DNA from: Sandarakinorhabdus sp. AAP62
Lineage (GTDB): Bacteria; Pseudomonadota; Alphaproteobacteria; Sphingomonadales; Sphingomonadaceae
Length of the DNA stretch: 54,485 nucleotides
Reading direction: 5' to 3'
NCBI RefSeq assembly: GCF_000331225.1
Contig: NZ_ANFY01000018.1
Coordinates: 1 to 54,485, forward strand
The position numbers and the translations under genes are program-made. Shown here piece by piece: positions 39,057 through 48,625 of this stretch. The notes below the pieces were generated by a model that ran no database searches, had not been told where the DNA came from, and was given only the letters and a program-made list of their open reading frames with translations. Numbering within the stretch: position 1 is the stretch's first letter; every line of letters begins with the position of its first letter.

Positions 39057-39131
39057 GTCATGCTGGCGCAGGCCAGCATCCAGCGTGGAACGGGGGCTTG
39101 CGCCATGGATGCTGGCCTGCGCCAGCATGAC
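39057..39131. repeat. Inverted palindromic repeat, family B copy 2, inside the nuo operon
   Basis: An arm at 39057-39082 (GTCATGCTGGC...GCCAGCATCCA) is repeated as a perfect reverse complement at 39106-39131 with 23 bases between. It is the same family as 29356-29463, with a shorter spacer. It lies between nuoI and nuoJ, where the transcript would form a long stem. Confidence 0.92.
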
Positions 39132-39145
39132 GAACGCCATTTTCA

Positions 39146-39634
39146 TCAGCGCCACTCCGCATCTGCAGCAATGTTGCTGGCGATGGCGCGTTCCCACTTC
39201 TCGCCGTTGGCGAGCAGCTTGCCCTTGTCGTAGATCAGCTCTTCGCGGGTCTCGACCGAAAATTCGAAGTTCGGCGTTTCGACGATGGCATCGACCGGGC
39301 AGGCTTCCTGGCACAGGCCGCAATAGATGCACTTGGTCATGTCGATGTCGTACCGCGTGGTGCGGCGGCTGCCGTCTTCGCGCGGTTCGGCTTCAATGGT
39401 GATGGCCTGCGCCGGGCAGACGGCTTCGCACAATTTGCAGGCGATGCAGCGTTCCTCGCCATTGGGATAGCGGCGCAGCGCGTGCTCCCCACGGAAGCGC
39501 GGCGATACCGGGCCCTTTTCGAAGGGATAGTTGAGTGTTGCCTTGGGGCGGAACACATAGCGCAAGGTCAGCCACAGGCCGGAGACAAACTCCAGCAGCA
39601 GCAGCGACTTGGCGGAGCGGAGCAGCGCGGTCAT
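39146..39634 (-). CDS. nuoI: NADH-quinone oxidoreductase subunit I
   Basis: The 162-residue subunit carries two ferredoxin-type [4Fe-4S] motifs: Cys63/66/69/73 ([13 protein letters not shown]) and Cys102/105/108/112 ([13 protein letters not shown]). They form clusters N6a and N6b that pass electrons toward quinone. The N-terminal amphipathic helix ([20 protein letters not shown]) attaches it to the membrane arm. ATG 39634 shares a base with the nuoH stop; a GTG directly upstream is an alternative. Confidence 0.97.
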   Translation of the reverse strand: MTALLRSAKSLLLLEFVSGLWLTLRYVFRPKATLNYPFEKGPVSPRFRGEHALRRYPNGEERCIACKLCEAVCPAQAITIEAEPREDGSRRTTRYDIDMTKCIYCGLCQEACPVDAIVETPNFEFSVETREELIYDKGKLLANGEKWERAIASNIAADAEWR

Positions 39635-40701
39635 CACAGCACTCCCGGCGCAGTGGCAAAGTGGCCGGTGAACATCAGCCAGCCCGAAACGACAACCACC
39701 CAGAACAGACTCAGCGGCAGGAAGACTTTCCAGCCCAGCCGCATCAGCTGGTCATAGCGGTAACGCGGCACGGTGGCCTTCACCCAGGCGAAGGCAAAGA
39801 ACATGAAGGCCATCTTGGCGAGGAACCAGACGAAGCCGGGGATGATGTAGAGCGGCGCCCAGTCCAGCGGCGGCAGCCAGCCACCCAGGAACAGGGTGGG
39901 CACCAGCGCGCACATGAAGAGGATGTTGGCATATTCGCCGAGGAAGAAAAGCGCGAAGGACATGCTCGAATATTCGACCTGGTAGCCGGCGACGAGCTCG
40001 GCTTCGGCTTCGGGCAGATCGAAGGGCGGCCGGTTGGTTTCGGCCAGCACGGTGATGAAGAACATGATCGCCATCGGAAACAGCAGCGGATTGAACACGT
40101 TGCCGTTCAAGATGCCGAGCACATTGCCCTTCTGGCTCATCACGATGTCGGAAAGGTTCAGGCTCTGCGCGTACATCATCACGGCAACCAGGATGAAGCC
40201 CATCGAGACTTCATAACTGACCATCTGCGCCGCCGAACGCAGGCCGCCGAGGAAGGCATATTTGGAGTTGGACGCCCAGCCCGACATGATGATGCCATAA
40301 ACGCCCATCGAGGAGACGGCGAAAATATAGAGCAGGCCGACATTGAGATCGGCGAGCACGAGGCCCGCATCGAACGGCATCACCGCCCACACCACCAGCG
40401 CCAGCACGAAGGTGATCATCGGCGCCATCAGGAACACGCCCGTGGAGGCGCCGGTGGGAATGATGGTTTCCTTCATGAACAATTTGGCGGCGTCCGCGAA
40501 GGTCTGCAACAGGCCGAACGGGCCAACCACGTTGGGGCCGCGCCGCATCTGCATCGCCGCCCAGATCTTGCGATCGGCATAAACCGCCAGCGCCACGCCC
40601 ACCATCACCGGGAAGGCAATGGCGAGAATCAGCGCCAGATTGGCGAGGAACCAGCCCGGGCCCTGCCCGAATTGTTCGATGAACCAGCCGGTGAAGGTCA
40701 T
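39634..40701 (-). CDS. nuoH: NADH-quinone oxidoreductase subunit H
   Basis: The 355-residue membrane subunit forms part of the quinone-binding chamber. Signatures are [62 protein letters not shown], and [20 protein letters not shown]. The ATG at 40701 overlaps the nuoG stop by four bases; open sequence further upstream is the antisense reading of nuoG. Confidence 0.98.
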   Translation of the reverse strand: MTFTGWFIEQFGQGPGWFLANLALILAIAFPVMVGVALAVYADRKIWAAMQMRRGPNVVGPFGLLQTFADAAKLFMKETIIPTGASTGVFLMAPMITFVLALVVWAVMPFDAGLVLADLNVGLLYIFAVSSMGVYGIIMSGWASNSKYAFLGGLRSAAQMVSYEVSMGFILVAVMMYAQSLNLSDIVMSQKGNVLGILNGNVFNPLLFPMAIMFFITVLAETNRPPFDLPEAEAELVAGYQVEYSSMSFALFFLGEYANILFMCALVPTLFLGGWLPPLDWAPLYIIPGFVWFLAKMAFMFFAFAWVKATVPRYRYDQLMRLGWKVFLPLSLFWVVVVSGWLMFTGHFATAPGVL

Positions 40702-42704
40702 TCGGCGGCCTCCTGCACCACGACCAGCGACGACACGCAGGCGGCCATGGTGGCACTGGCGCGCGCCACCGGATTGGTGAGGTGGTAGTTGCTGTAGATA
40801 TGGTGCAGCGGGCCCTGCACCGGTTCCGCGCTGACGGCTGGCAGCGTTTCGGCACGGGCGATCAGGCCGTCGCGGGCCAGATCGGGCCACTCGGCGGCGA
40901 TACGCTGGCGCAGGGCCGACAGATCATCATAAGGCAGTTTTGCGCCAAGCACCGAGGAGAGCGCGCGGAAGATCGTCCAATCCTCGCGGGCGTCACCGGG
41001 TGGCTGCGTGGCTTTCAGTGCGCGCTGCACGCGGCCTTCCAGATTGACATAGGTGCCAGGCTTTTCGGTGTAGGCCGCCGATGGCAGGATCACATCGGCA
41101 TGGCGCACGCCGTGATCGCCGTGCGTGCCGATATAGACGGTGAAGCGGCCAGCCATCACATTGACTTCATCGGCGCCAACCAGGAACAGCGCTTTCACCT
41201 TGCTGTCACCCAGCAGCGCATTGACACCGCCTTCAACGGCGAGGCCCAGCCGCAGGGCGCCAGCACGGGCAGCGGCGGTGTGGACGAGGTTGAAGCCGTT
41301 CCAGCCCTCCCTGACCACGCCGAGCTGCGCTGCGGCCGCGCGAGCAGCGGCATAAAGGCCCGGCGTCTTCAGCGCGCCCATGCCGACGATGATCGCCGGG
41401 CGCTGCGCCTTGGCAAAGGCCGCGACGACTTCGGCCGGCAGCGCACCGAGCAGCGCAGCATCGTCACCCAACTGGGTGAGCGGGAAGGACAGATCAACAT
41501 CTGGCCCGATGCTGAACGCCCTGGCCTTGCCCTTCAGCACGGCCTTCCTGAGCCGCACGTTCAGCAGCGCCGCTTCCTGGCGCGGGTTGGTGCCGACAAG
41601 CAGTATGGCGTCGGCCGTCTCGATATTGGCGAGCCCGGTGTTGAACAACCAGCTGGCCGGCTCACCCGCGTCGAACTGCGCGCCATCCTGGCGTGATTCG
41701 ATGCGGCTGGAGCCCAGCGCCGCCAGCAGATCGCGCAGCGCCACCATGTCTTCCACCGCGTTCAGATCGCCAACGATGCCGGCAATCTCCTCGCCCTTCA
41801 GCCCCTTCAGGCCGGCGGCGATGGCCGCAAAGGCTTCGGCCCAGCTCGCCTTCTGCAGCTTGCCATTCACCCGCACCCACGGCGTGTCGAGCCGGCGTTC
41901 GGACAGGCCATCGACGGCAAAGCGGCTCTTGTCGCCCAGCCATTCTTCATTGACATCATCGTTGATGCGCGGCGTCACGCGCAGCACGGCGGCACCGCGG
42001 CTGCCGACGACGATGTTGCTGCCGATGGCATCCATCACGTCGATCGAATCGGTCTTCTTCAGCTCCCACGGCCGCGCCTGGAAGGCATAGGGCTTGGAGG
42101 TGAGCGCGCCGACCGGGCAGAGATCGATGACATTGCCCGACACCTCGGAGGTGACGGCCTTTTCGAGGTAACTCGTGATCTGCATCGACTCGCCACGGCC
42201 GATGGCGCCGATTTCCTCGACCCCGGCCACTTCCTCGGCAAAGCGCACGCAGCGGGTGCAGTGGATGCAGCGGGTCATCACCGTCTTGATTAGCGGACCC
42301 ATGTATTTTTCGGTCACCGCCCGCTTGTTCTCATCATAGCGGCTGGAACCCTTGCCATAGGTCATGGCCTGATCCTGCAGATCGCATTCGCCGCCCTGAT
42401 CGCAGATCGGACAATCGAGCGGGTGGTTGATGAGCAGGAACTCCATCACCCCTTCGCGGGCCTTCTTCACCTTTTCGGTGCGGGTGTGGATCACCTGGCC
42501 ATCGGCGGCCGGCATGGCGCAGCTGGCCACCGGCTTTGGCGATTTTTCCATTTCCACCAGGCACATGCGGCAGTTGCCGGCGATGGACAGGCGCTCGTGA
42601 TAGCAGAAACGCGGGATTTCGGCGCCGGCCGCTTCGCAGGCCTGCAACACCGTGGCGCCGTTCGGCACCTCCACTTCGATCCCATCGACGGTCAATTTCG
42701 GCAT
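40698..42704 (-). CDS. nuoG: NADH-quinone oxidoreductase subunit G
   Basis: The 668-residue peripheral-arm subunit carries several Fe-S clusters. Cys34/45/48/62 hold a [2Fe-2S] centre. His94, Cys98, Cys101 and Cys107 ([14 protein letters not shown]) hold N5. Cys146/149/152 and Cys196 ([14 protein letters not shown]) hold N4. The rest is a molybdopterin-oxidoreductase-like domain without a cofactor. It is the first nuo gene here: nuoA-F are not upstream. AAGG lies 9 bases before the ATG. It is divergent from trmFO across 275 bases. Confidence 0.98.
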   Translation of the reverse strand: MPKLTVDGIEVEVPNGATVLQACEAAGAEIPRFCYHERLSIAGNCRMCLVEMEKSPKPVASCAMPAADGQVIHTRTEKVKKAREGVMEFLLINHPLDCPICDQGGECDLQDQAMTYGKGSSRYDENKRAVTEKYMGPLIKTVMTRCIHCTRCVRFAEEVAGVEEIGAIGRGESMQITSYLEKAVTSEVSGNVIDLCPVGALTSKPYAFQARPWELKKTDSIDVMDAIGSNIVVGSRGAAVLRVTPRINDDVNEEWLGDKSRFAVDGLSERRLDTPWVRVNGKLQKASWAEAFAAIAAGLKGLKGEEIAGIVGDLNAVEDMVALRDLLAALGSSRIESRQDGAQFDAGEPASWLFNTGLANIETADAILLVGTNPRQEAALLNVRLRKAVLKGKARAFSIGPDVDLSFPLTQLGDDAALLGALPAEVVAAFAKAQRPAIIVGMGALKTPGLYAAARAAAAQLGVVREGWNGFNLVHTAAARAGALRLGLAVEGGVNALLGDSKVKALFLVGADEVNVMAGRFTVYIGTHGDHGVRHADVILPSAAYTEKPGTYVNLEGRVQRALKATQPPGDAREDWTIFRALSSVLGAKLPYDDLSALRQRIAAEWPDLARDGLIARAETLPAVSAEPVQGPLHHIYSNYHLTNPVARASATMAACVSSLVVVQEAAE

Positions 42705-42979
42705 GACGTCAACCTTGCCGGATATGCCGCTGAGGGGCCCGGCCGCAAACTGGCCGCACGTGCATAGAGATCACTTCCAAAAGGGACGGCATCGCACCGC
42801 CGTCAGACCGTTCGGGGTATAGCGGCGCCTCTTGGCCATGGGAAGGCCAAAGAGCGACATTCTGCCGCGCTGCAGCATTTTTCGCAGGGACGTTTGCAGC
42901 GCCAGCCGCACTGCAGCACGGCGTTGCCGGTCTGCCGCGGTGGCTTGGACGCCCGCTGTTTCAAGCCTATAGGCCGCGC
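42705..42979. other. Divergent intergenic region between nuoG and trmFO
   Basis: These 275 bases must hold promoters for the nuoG-N run (minus) and trmFO (plus). I see one small hairpin, TTGGCC at 42832-42837 with GGCCAA at 42845-42850, but no T-run, no recognisable operator and no convincing small gene. There is no trace of nuoF in the reading frames here. Confidence 0.5.
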
Positions 42980-44332
42980 ATGACAAAGCCCATCCACATC
43001 ATCGGCGGCGGCCTCGCCGGTTCGGAAGCCGCCTGGCAGATCGCCGAGGCCGGGATCCCTGTCGTCATCCACGAAATGCGCGGGGTGCACGGTACCGACG
43101 CGCACAAGACCGATGGGCTGGCCGAACTCGTCTGCTCCAACAGTTTCCGCAGCGACGATCCCGACAACAATGCCGTTGGCCTGATTCACCAGGAAATGCG
43201 GGCGCTGAACAGCCTCATCATGGCCGAGGCCGACAAGGCAAGGGTACCGGCAGGTTCAGCCCTCGCCGTGGACCGCGACCAGTTTTCCGATGGCGTGACG
43301 GCAGCACTGACCGCCCATCCCAACGTCACCATCGTGCGCGAGATGATCAGCGGCCTGCCGCCGGAAGACTGGGACAGCGTGATCATCGCCACCGGGCCTT
43401 TGACAGCTACGCCGCTGGCCGAAGCCATTCGCAGCCTCACCGGCGAGGACGCGCTGGCCTTTTTCGATGCCATCGCGCCGGTGATCCATTTCGAGTCCAT
43501 CAACACCGACGTCGCCTGGTTCCAGAGTCGTTGGGACAAATCGTCTGGAAACGCCGCTGACGCGGCTGGGGGCGGCGCCAAGGATTACCTGAACTGCCCG
43601 ATGGACAAGGCGCAATATGAAGCCTTCATCGATGCGATGCTGGAAGCCGAAAAGGCCAGCTTCAAGGAATGGGAGGCCAACACACCCTATTTCGATGGCT
43701 GCATGCCGATCGAGGTGATGGCCGAGCGTGGCCGCAACACGCCGCGTTTTGGCCCGATGAAGCCGGTGGGCCTCACCAACCCCGCCACCGGCCATCGGGC
43801 CTGGGCGGTGGTGCAGCTGCGGCAGGACAATGCACTCGGCACGCTGTGGAACATGGTGGGGTTCCAGACCAAGATGAAACATGCCGAACAGGTGCGGGTG
43901 TTCCGCATGATCCCGGGTCTCGAAAACGCGCAGTTCGCCCGGCTGGGCGGCCTGCACCGCAACACCTTCATCAAATCACCGATTCTGCTGGATGGCACGC
44001 TGCGGCTGAAGGCGCGGCCGGCGCTGCGTTTTGCCGGCCAGATCACCGGCTGCGAAGGCTATGTCGAATCCGCCGCCGTGGGCCTGATGGCGGCGCGCTT
44101 TGCCATTGCCGAGCGGCAGGGCCGTGAACCGGTGCCGCCACCCGCCACCACCGCATTGGGCGCGCTGCTCCACCACGTCACCGGCGGTGCCGAGGCCGCG
44201 ACCTTCCAGCCGATGAACGTCAATTTCGGGCTGTTTCCGCCGCTCAGCCCGGTGCCGAAGAAAGACCAGCGCAAGCCGGCGTTGGTTGCACGGGCGCGCG
44301 CCGATCTGGCCAACTGGATGAAACAAGCCTGA
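42980..44332 (+). CDS. trmFO: tRNA (uracil-54-C5)-methyltransferase TrmFO (folate/FAD dependent)
   Basis: The 450-residue flavoprotein makes ribothymidine at tRNA position 54 using methylene-tetrahydrofolate. The FAD-binding motif is [18 protein letters not shown] (residues about 6-23), followed by [29 protein letters not shown] and, near the C-terminus, [19 protein letters not shown] and FGLFPP. It is full length. Its stop is three bases from the convergent EF-hand gene, so transcription from both sides meets without a visible terminator. Confidence 0.97.
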   Translation: MTKPIHIIGGGLAGSEAAWQIAEAGIPVVIHEMRGVHGTDAHKTDGLAELVCSNSFRSDDPDNNAVGLIHQEMRALNSLIMAEADKARVPAGSALAVDRDQFSDGVTAALTAHPNVTIVREMISGLPPEDWDSVIIATGPLTATPLAEAIRSLTGEDALAFFDAIAPVIHFESINTDVAWFQSRWDKSSGNAADAAGGGAKDYLNCPMDKAQYEAFIDAMLEAEKASFKEWEANTPYFDGCMPIEVMAERGRNTPRFGPMKPVGLTNPATGHRAWAVVQLRQDNALGTLWNMVGFQTKMKHAEQVRVFRMIPGLENAQFARLGGLHRNTFIKSPILLDGTLRLKARPALRFAGQITGCEGYVESAAVGLMAARFAIAERQGREPVPPPATTALGALLHHVTGGAEAATFQPMNVNFGLFPPLSPVPKKDQRKPALVARARADLANWMKQA

Positions 44333-44335
44333 GGT

Positions 44336-44791
44336 TCAATCCTCGTCCGGCACCGGGCACACACAAGCCGCCTTGGGCTTGCGCTTGATGGCCGTGGTGG
44401 CAAACTCCTTCGCGTTCAACTGCCCATCGGCATTGCGATCGGCACGGGCAAATTTCGTGGCGGTCGCCGCGGCAAATTCCTCGAAATCCAGCCGGCCGTC
44501 CTTGTTGCGATCGGCGCGGTCAAAGGATTTCCGGCGGTTGCTCAGAAACTCCGTGCGATCCACCGCGCTGTCCCTGTTCTTGTCATAGCGCTTGAGGCGG
44601 CGCGCTTCGCGCTCGGCATCGGACAGGGGCGATCTTGGCGCCGCAAGCGGCGTTGCAGAAGCGTCAACCGCTGGCGGATCGGCCACCGCCAGCGCAGCGG
44701 CCGGCTGGGTGACCGGCGGCGCGCGCCAGATGATCAGGCCGGCGCCCAGCAGGCCCGCCAGAGCCACGACAAAGCCAAGGATGCGGCGCAA
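44336..44791 (-). CDS. Membrane-anchored or secreted EF-hand protein
   Basis: From a TTG start at 44791 (GGGGAG about 8 bases upstream) the product has 151 residues. One N-terminal hydrophobic segment (residues 4-22) may be an anchor or uncleaved signal. After an Ala/Pro linker come three EF-hand loops: residues 70-81, 94-105 and 118-129, each starting D.N.D and ending in Glu, as for calcium binding. The first loop lacks the central glycine (NRDSAVD). The C-terminus has a CVC pair. Function unknown; likely a calcium-binding periplasmic protein. Confidence 0.75.
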   Translation of the reverse strand: MRRILGFVVALAGLLGAGLIIWRAPPVTQPAAALAVADPPAVDASATPLAAPRSPLSDAEREARRLKRYDKNRDSAVDRTEFLSNRRKSFDRADRNKDGRLDFEEFAAATATKFARADRNADGQLNAKEFATTAIKRKPKAACVCPVPDED

Positions 44792-44841
44792 TGCATTGCT
44801 CCCCGTGTCACGCGACCCTGTGCGCCCAGCGATACGCTGCC

Positions 44842-45447
44842 TCAGCGCCCGAGTGCAACCACCTTGAACATCAGCGCCTGCCGGGCGAGCGTGCCGCGCG
44901 GTTCGGGTGGGCGGCCGGCGGCGCGGTTGGCGGCATCACGCGCTGCCAGTTCCACCAGCGCGCGCAGCGGGCGCAGCAGCACCGATGTGCGATCGGGCGG
45001 GCTTTGCGCCAGCGCCATGGCCCGGCCCAGATAATCTCCTTCCGCCGGATCGGCGCCCAGCAGCCGGGCTGCCAGGATGAACAGGCGCACGCTGCCATTT
45101 GCGCTGGCAGCCGCATCGCCGTTCAGCCGGGCCAACCAGCCGTCTTCCAGCGTGGCCAGATCGGCGCCCGACAGCCGTGGCAGCACGCGCGTCTGCAGCG
45201 CCTGAAGCAGCGGCTGCGCCGGGGCGGGCTGGGTATCGAGTTCGATCAATCGGTCCCGCCACCAGGCCAGCTTGATCTCGCCCAGCAAGGGCTCGGTCGT
45301 GCTGGCCACCACCTGCGCCAGCTCGCAATCGAGGGCGAGCAGCGCGACCAGGCCGGGCCGGGCTGGCTCTGCCGCATAAAGGCAGGCCAGCCAACGCTCC
45401 CGGTCGTGCTGCTTCAGCTCGTCGGCAATCTGGGGCAGCGCAGACAT
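44842..45447 (-). CDS. Squalene/phytoene synthase-family protein (NDUFAF6-like)
   Basis: The 201-residue product starts at ATG 45447. It contains DRERWLACLYAAEPARP, LALDCELAQVVASTTEPLLG and EIKLAWWRDRL. This pattern is typical of the short alphaproteobacterial members of the squalene/phytoene synthase fold. The aspartate-rich DxxxD substrate motifs of true synthases are not evident, and the protein is shorter than the usual 280-300 residues. The mitochondrial homologue NDUFAF6 helps assemble complex I; that role is only a suggestion here. The VOC gene upstream ends 10 bases before this start, so they form one unit. Confidence 0.7.
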   Translation of the reverse strand: MSALPQIADELKQHDRERWLACLYAAEPARPGLVALLALDCELAQVVASTTEPLLGEIKLAWWRDRLIELDTQPAPAQPLLQALQTRVLPRLSGADLATLEDGWLARLNGDAAASANGSVRLFILAARLLGADPAEGDYLGRAMALAQSPPDRTSVLLRPLRALVELAARDAANRAAGRPPEPRGTLARQALMFKVVALGR

Positions 45448-45457
45448 GCGGCTCCGA

Positions 45458-45847
45458 TCAGGCGGGGCCAACGCGGAAGGCGCACAATTTGTTGCCATCC
45501 GGATCGCGGAAATAGGCCCCATAAAAGGCCTGCGGGCCTTCATCGCCGCGCACGCCGGGGGCACCTTCATCGCTTCCACCGGCAGCCAGTGCAGCCGCGT
45601 GCATGGCATCCACCTTGGCGCGCGTATCCAGCACCAGGGCGATCATGGTGCCGTTGCCAGCCGTGGCGGGCTGGCCATCATAAGCCGGGCCAACGCCGAG
45701 CATCGGCGCCGTCCAGCTTGTACCCCAGCACACGGCGCCGGTGGGAAATTCCATCAGCCGCCTGATGTCGACGCTGGCGAACAGCGCATCATAAAAGGCA
45801 AAGCTGCGGGGCAGATCATTGCTGCCGAAAAGCGCGTAACCGATCAT
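45458..45847 (-). CDS. VOC (glyoxalase/bleomycin resistance fold) protein
   Basis: The 129-residue product starts at ATG 45847 behind a very strong AAGGAGG ribosome site. It opens MIGYALFGSNDLPRSFAFYDALF and ends GAYFRDPDGNKLCAFRVG, the beginning and end of a VOC-fold beta-alpha-beta module. The metal-ligand His near the N-terminus is not present, so catalytic function is uncertain. It is followed closely by the squalene synthase-like gene. Confidence 0.85.
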   Translation of the reverse strand: MIGYALFGSNDLPRSFAFYDALFASVDIRRLMEFPTGAVCWGTSWTAPMLGVGPAYDGQPATAGNGTMIALVLDTRAKVDAMHAAALAAGGSDEGAPGVRGDEGPQAFYGAYFRDPDGNKLCAFRVGPA

Positions 45848-45920
45848 GCGATTCCTCCTTTGGCCATCATGGCCAGCAAACGGTGACACAGGCGTTGCAG
45901 CGCGGCGATGACGTGCCAGG

Positions 45921-47198
45921 TCATTTTGCCAGTTCGGCCATGATGATGTCTTCCGCCGACGAAAAGGCCGAGGCGACGTGGGGCGACTTGAACGGATCTG
46001 CGCTGGTGCCGGTGAGCGCATAGGCCATGACGCGCCCACGCGTCCGATCCACCCACAGGCCGGCGAGCAGGCCATAGGCTTCGCCCAGATGGCCCCACCA
46101 GCGCGCCCCTGGCACCGGCTGATCGGTCGCCCCTGCCCGGCCGGTCAGGCACTGCGGCCCGGCACCATAACACAGCATCTGGCCCTGATAATCATCGCCC
46201 GGCACGGCCCCGCCGGCCTGCCAGACAGGCGTGAGCATGGCCTTCACCGTCGCAGGCTTCAGCAGACGCACAGAACCAGATTCGGTGGCAACCTCGCCGC
46301 CGCGCAGCAGCAACTGGCCAATGCGGGCAAGATCGGGAATGCTGATGCGCAAGCCGCCCTGGGGCGAGAACATCGTGCCATTGCTGCCCAGTTGATAGGC
46401 GGCCAGATCGCAGTTTGACGTGCTGCGCACGGGGCAAGCGGCACGCTGGCCCTTCAGATCGTCCACCTGGGGCACCCACGGGCCATCAGGGTTCCACGCA
46501 GTTTCATCGCTGCCCTTGCGATACAGCACGGCGGCGCGCGCCACCGCTGCATCAGACGCGCCTTGCCAATTATAGCCGGCATCGATCCTGAGCGGCGCCA
46601 GCACCAGCCGGGTCATCAACCGGTCAAAACGCTCGCCGGTGGCCGCCTCCATCACGCTGCCGATGATGCCGTAATTGAGATTGGCATAGGCAAAGCGCCG
46701 GCCTGGCGCGCCCGGTCCCCAATGTTCGGCGGTCAACTTGTCCTGCAGCCGTTCTTCGAGGGCAAAGCCATAGCCCGGGCCATCGACGATGCCGCTGGTG
46801 TGCGAGAGCAGCTGGCGCAGCGTGACCGGAACATCCTTATGCGCCGGGTGGCGCAGGGTCCAGCCCAGATACTGGCCCACATCCTTGTCGGGATCGAGCC
46901 TGCCCTGCTCCACCAGCCGCCAGACCGCGATGGCAACCACCAGTTTGGAGACAGAGGCAACGCGGATCACGCTATCGGCCTGCAGCGGGCGATTGGCGGC
47001 GATATCGGCCAGGCCATGGGCTTCGGCGCGGATGATGCGGTTGCGGTCGGCCACCACGCCGACAACGCCGGAAAGCTGCGGTGCGCGGGCTTCCGTGCCG
47101 GCAACCAGGGCGGCCAGCGGGTTGCCAAGGGGATTTGCTTCGGTCGGGCTGGCCAACAAAAGGCAGAAAGCAGGAAGGGTGCGCATGTCTGGCTTCAT
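45921..47198 (-). CDS. Secreted class C beta-lactamase-like serine hydrolase
   Basis: From ATG 47198 the product has 425 residues; ATG 47186 (four codons later) is equally possible, and neither has a clear ribosome site. An N-terminal hydrophobic stretch (LPAFCLLLASPTEA) suggests export. The serine hydrolase fold is shown by SxxK (SVSK, Ser82-Lys85) and YxN (YAN, Tyr171-Asn173), with VTLRQLLSHTSGIVDGPGYG between. This family includes esterases, D-aminopeptidases and class C beta-lactamases; resistance activity should not be assumed. It is divergent from anmK by about 50 bases. Confidence 0.85.
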   Translation of the reverse strand: MKPDMRTLPAFCLLLASPTEANPLGNPLAALVAGTEARAPQLSGVVGVVADRNRIIRAEAHGLADIAANRPLQADSVIRVASVSKLVVAIAVWRLVEQGRLDPDKDVGQYLGWTLRHPAHKDVPVTLRQLLSHTSGIVDGPGYGFALEERLQDKLTAEHWGPGAPGRRFAYANLNYGIIGSVMEAATGERFDRLMTRLVLAPLRIDAGYNWQGASDAAVARAAVLYRKGSDETAWNPDGPWVPQVDDLKGQRAACPVRSTSNCDLAAYQLGSNGTMFSPQGGLRISIPDLARIGQLLLRGGEVATESGSVRLLKPATVKAMLTPVWQAGGAVPGDDYQGQMLCYGAGPQCLTGRAGATDQPVPGARWWGHLGEAYGLLAGLWVDRTRGRVMAYALTGTSADPFKSPHVASAFSSAEDIIMAELAK

Positions 47199-47251
47199 AA
47201 GCAGGCGCGGCAGGCATGGCCAGCCGGCATCGGCTGCGCTAGCCTGCTGGC

Positions 47252-48337
47252 ATGACGACAAGACTTGCCATTGGCCTGATGTCCGGAACCTCCATCGACG
47301 GTATCGATGCCGCGCTGGTGGAAACCGATGGCGAAGGGGTGGTGAACCCGATCGCCTTCATGTTCTTCCCCTATGAACCGGATTTTCGCCCGCGCCTGCG
47401 CGCCGCCATGGCGCGCGCGTTGGAGATGCACGCCCCGGCCCGTGATGCGCTGATCGACGCGGTGGAACAGGAATCGACCGGCCTGCACGCCATGGCCGTG
47501 CATCGGCTGTTGGCGGCCACCCACACGCGCCGCGATGATGTGGCGGTGATCGGCTATCACGGCCAGACCATCGCGCACCGGCCCGACCGCAAATGGACCT
47601 GGCAGATCGGCGATGGCGCCACGCTGAAAGCCGCGACGCGCATCCCCGTCGCCTTTGATTTCCGCAGCGCCGATGTGGCGGCCGGCGGCCAGGGCGCGCC
47701 GCTGGCGCCGGGCTATCACCGGGCGCGATCGGAGGAATTGGGCCGGCCGCTGGGGGTGCTGAATCTGGGCGGGGTCGGCAATCTCACCTGGTTTGCAGCG
47801 GACGGGACGTGGGGCAGTTTCGATACCGGGCCGGGCAATGCGCTGATCGATGATTGGGTGCGCGCCCACACCGGGCTTGGGTTTGACGAGGATGGCAAGG
47901 TCGCAGCCAGCGGGATGTGCCATGACAATGTGCTGCAAACGCTGGCGGACAATCCCTGGTTCGATGCGCCGCCGCCGAAATCACTGGACCGCAACGCCTG
48001 GGATATCGGCGCGCTGCGCGGCCTGGCCCCCGGCGACGGTGCGGCGACGCTGACGGCGTTCACGGCGGAAACCGTGCGCCTTGCCCTCACCCATGTCCCG
48101 CCCATCGGCCGGCTGCTGGTGACGGGCGGCGGCCGGCTCAACCCGGTGCTGATGGCCGAACTTGCCACGCGCTGCGGCGTGCCCTGCGATGCGGTGGAAA
48201 CGGTCGGCTGGAATGGCGATGCGCTGGAGGCCGAGGCCTTTGCGTGGCTGGCCGTGCGGGTACTGGATGGCAAGCCGCTGAGCTGGCCGGAAACGACCGG
48301 GGTGCCGGTGGCGATGGCGGGTGGACGGGTGGCCTGA
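47252..48337 (+). CDS. anmK: Anhydro-N-acetylmuramic acid kinase
   Basis: The 361-residue sugar kinase phosphorylates and opens 1,6-anhydro-MurNAc released in cell-wall recycling. Signatures are GLMSGTSIDGIDAALVE at the N-terminus, IGYHGQTIAHRP, LNLGGVGNLTW, DTGPGNALIDDW and LLVTGGGRLNPVLM. It is full length. The neighbouring serine hydrolase, divergently transcribed, might also act on cell-wall material, but this is speculation. Confidence 0.96.
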   Translation: MTTRLAIGLMSGTSIDGIDAALVETDGEGVVNPIAFMFFPYEPDFRPRLRAAMARALEMHAPARDALIDAVEQESTGLHAMAVHRLLAATHTRRDDVAVIGYHGQTIAHRPDRKWTWQIGDGATLKAATRIPVAFDFRSADVAAGGQGAPLAPGYHRARSEELGRPLGVLNLGGVGNLTWFAADGTWGSFDTGPGNALIDDWVRAHTGLGFDEDGKVAASGMCHDNVLQTLADNPWFDAPPPKSLDRNAWDIGALRGLAPGDGAATLTAFTAETVRLALTHVPPIGRLLVTGGGRLNPVLMAELATRCGVPCDAVETVGWNGDALEAEAFAWLAVRVLDGKPLSWPETTGVPVAMAGGRVA

Positions 48338-48340
48338 TCG

Positions 48341-48625
48341 CTAGCTGAAAACGGGCAGCTTGGTCCGGAACAGCAGCACAGTCAGCAACACCAGCGCACT
48401 CAGGCCGACGAAGGCTGTGCAGAAGATGACGAGCAACATCACCAGCCAGTACCAGAAAGCGGATTCGGATTGGCGGCAAAGCGTGCCGCGATAACGGATT
48501 TCGCGCGTTCTTAGCGCCGCAACTGTAGCGCGCAGCATGAAGATGAAGAGTGCCGGCAGGAATAACGCCGTCACAATCAGCAGCACCAGCCCGCTGGGGC
48601 CGGGATCAAACAGCGCCGGCCTCAC
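48341..48625 (-). CDS. Small two-helix membrane protein of unknown function
   Basis: The 94-residue product begins with GTG 48625, which overlaps the stop of the alpha/beta hydrolase gene (GTGA). Two hydrophobic helices (about residues 12-32 and 57-85) flank a short basic loop (RTREIRYRGTLCRQ). I do not recognise the family. Its close coupling to the hydrolase supports it being a real gene. Confidence 0.6.
   Translation of the reverse strand: MRPALFDPGPSGLVLLIVTALFLPALFIFMLRATVAALRTREIRYRGTLCRQSESAFWYWLVMLLVIFCTAFVGLSALVLLTVLLFRTKLPVFS

Noticed and set aside
45921-47198. Antibiotic-resistance beta-lactamase
   Set aside because: Only the generic SxxK and YxN motifs are visible; these are shared by esterases and peptidases, so a resistance call is not supported.
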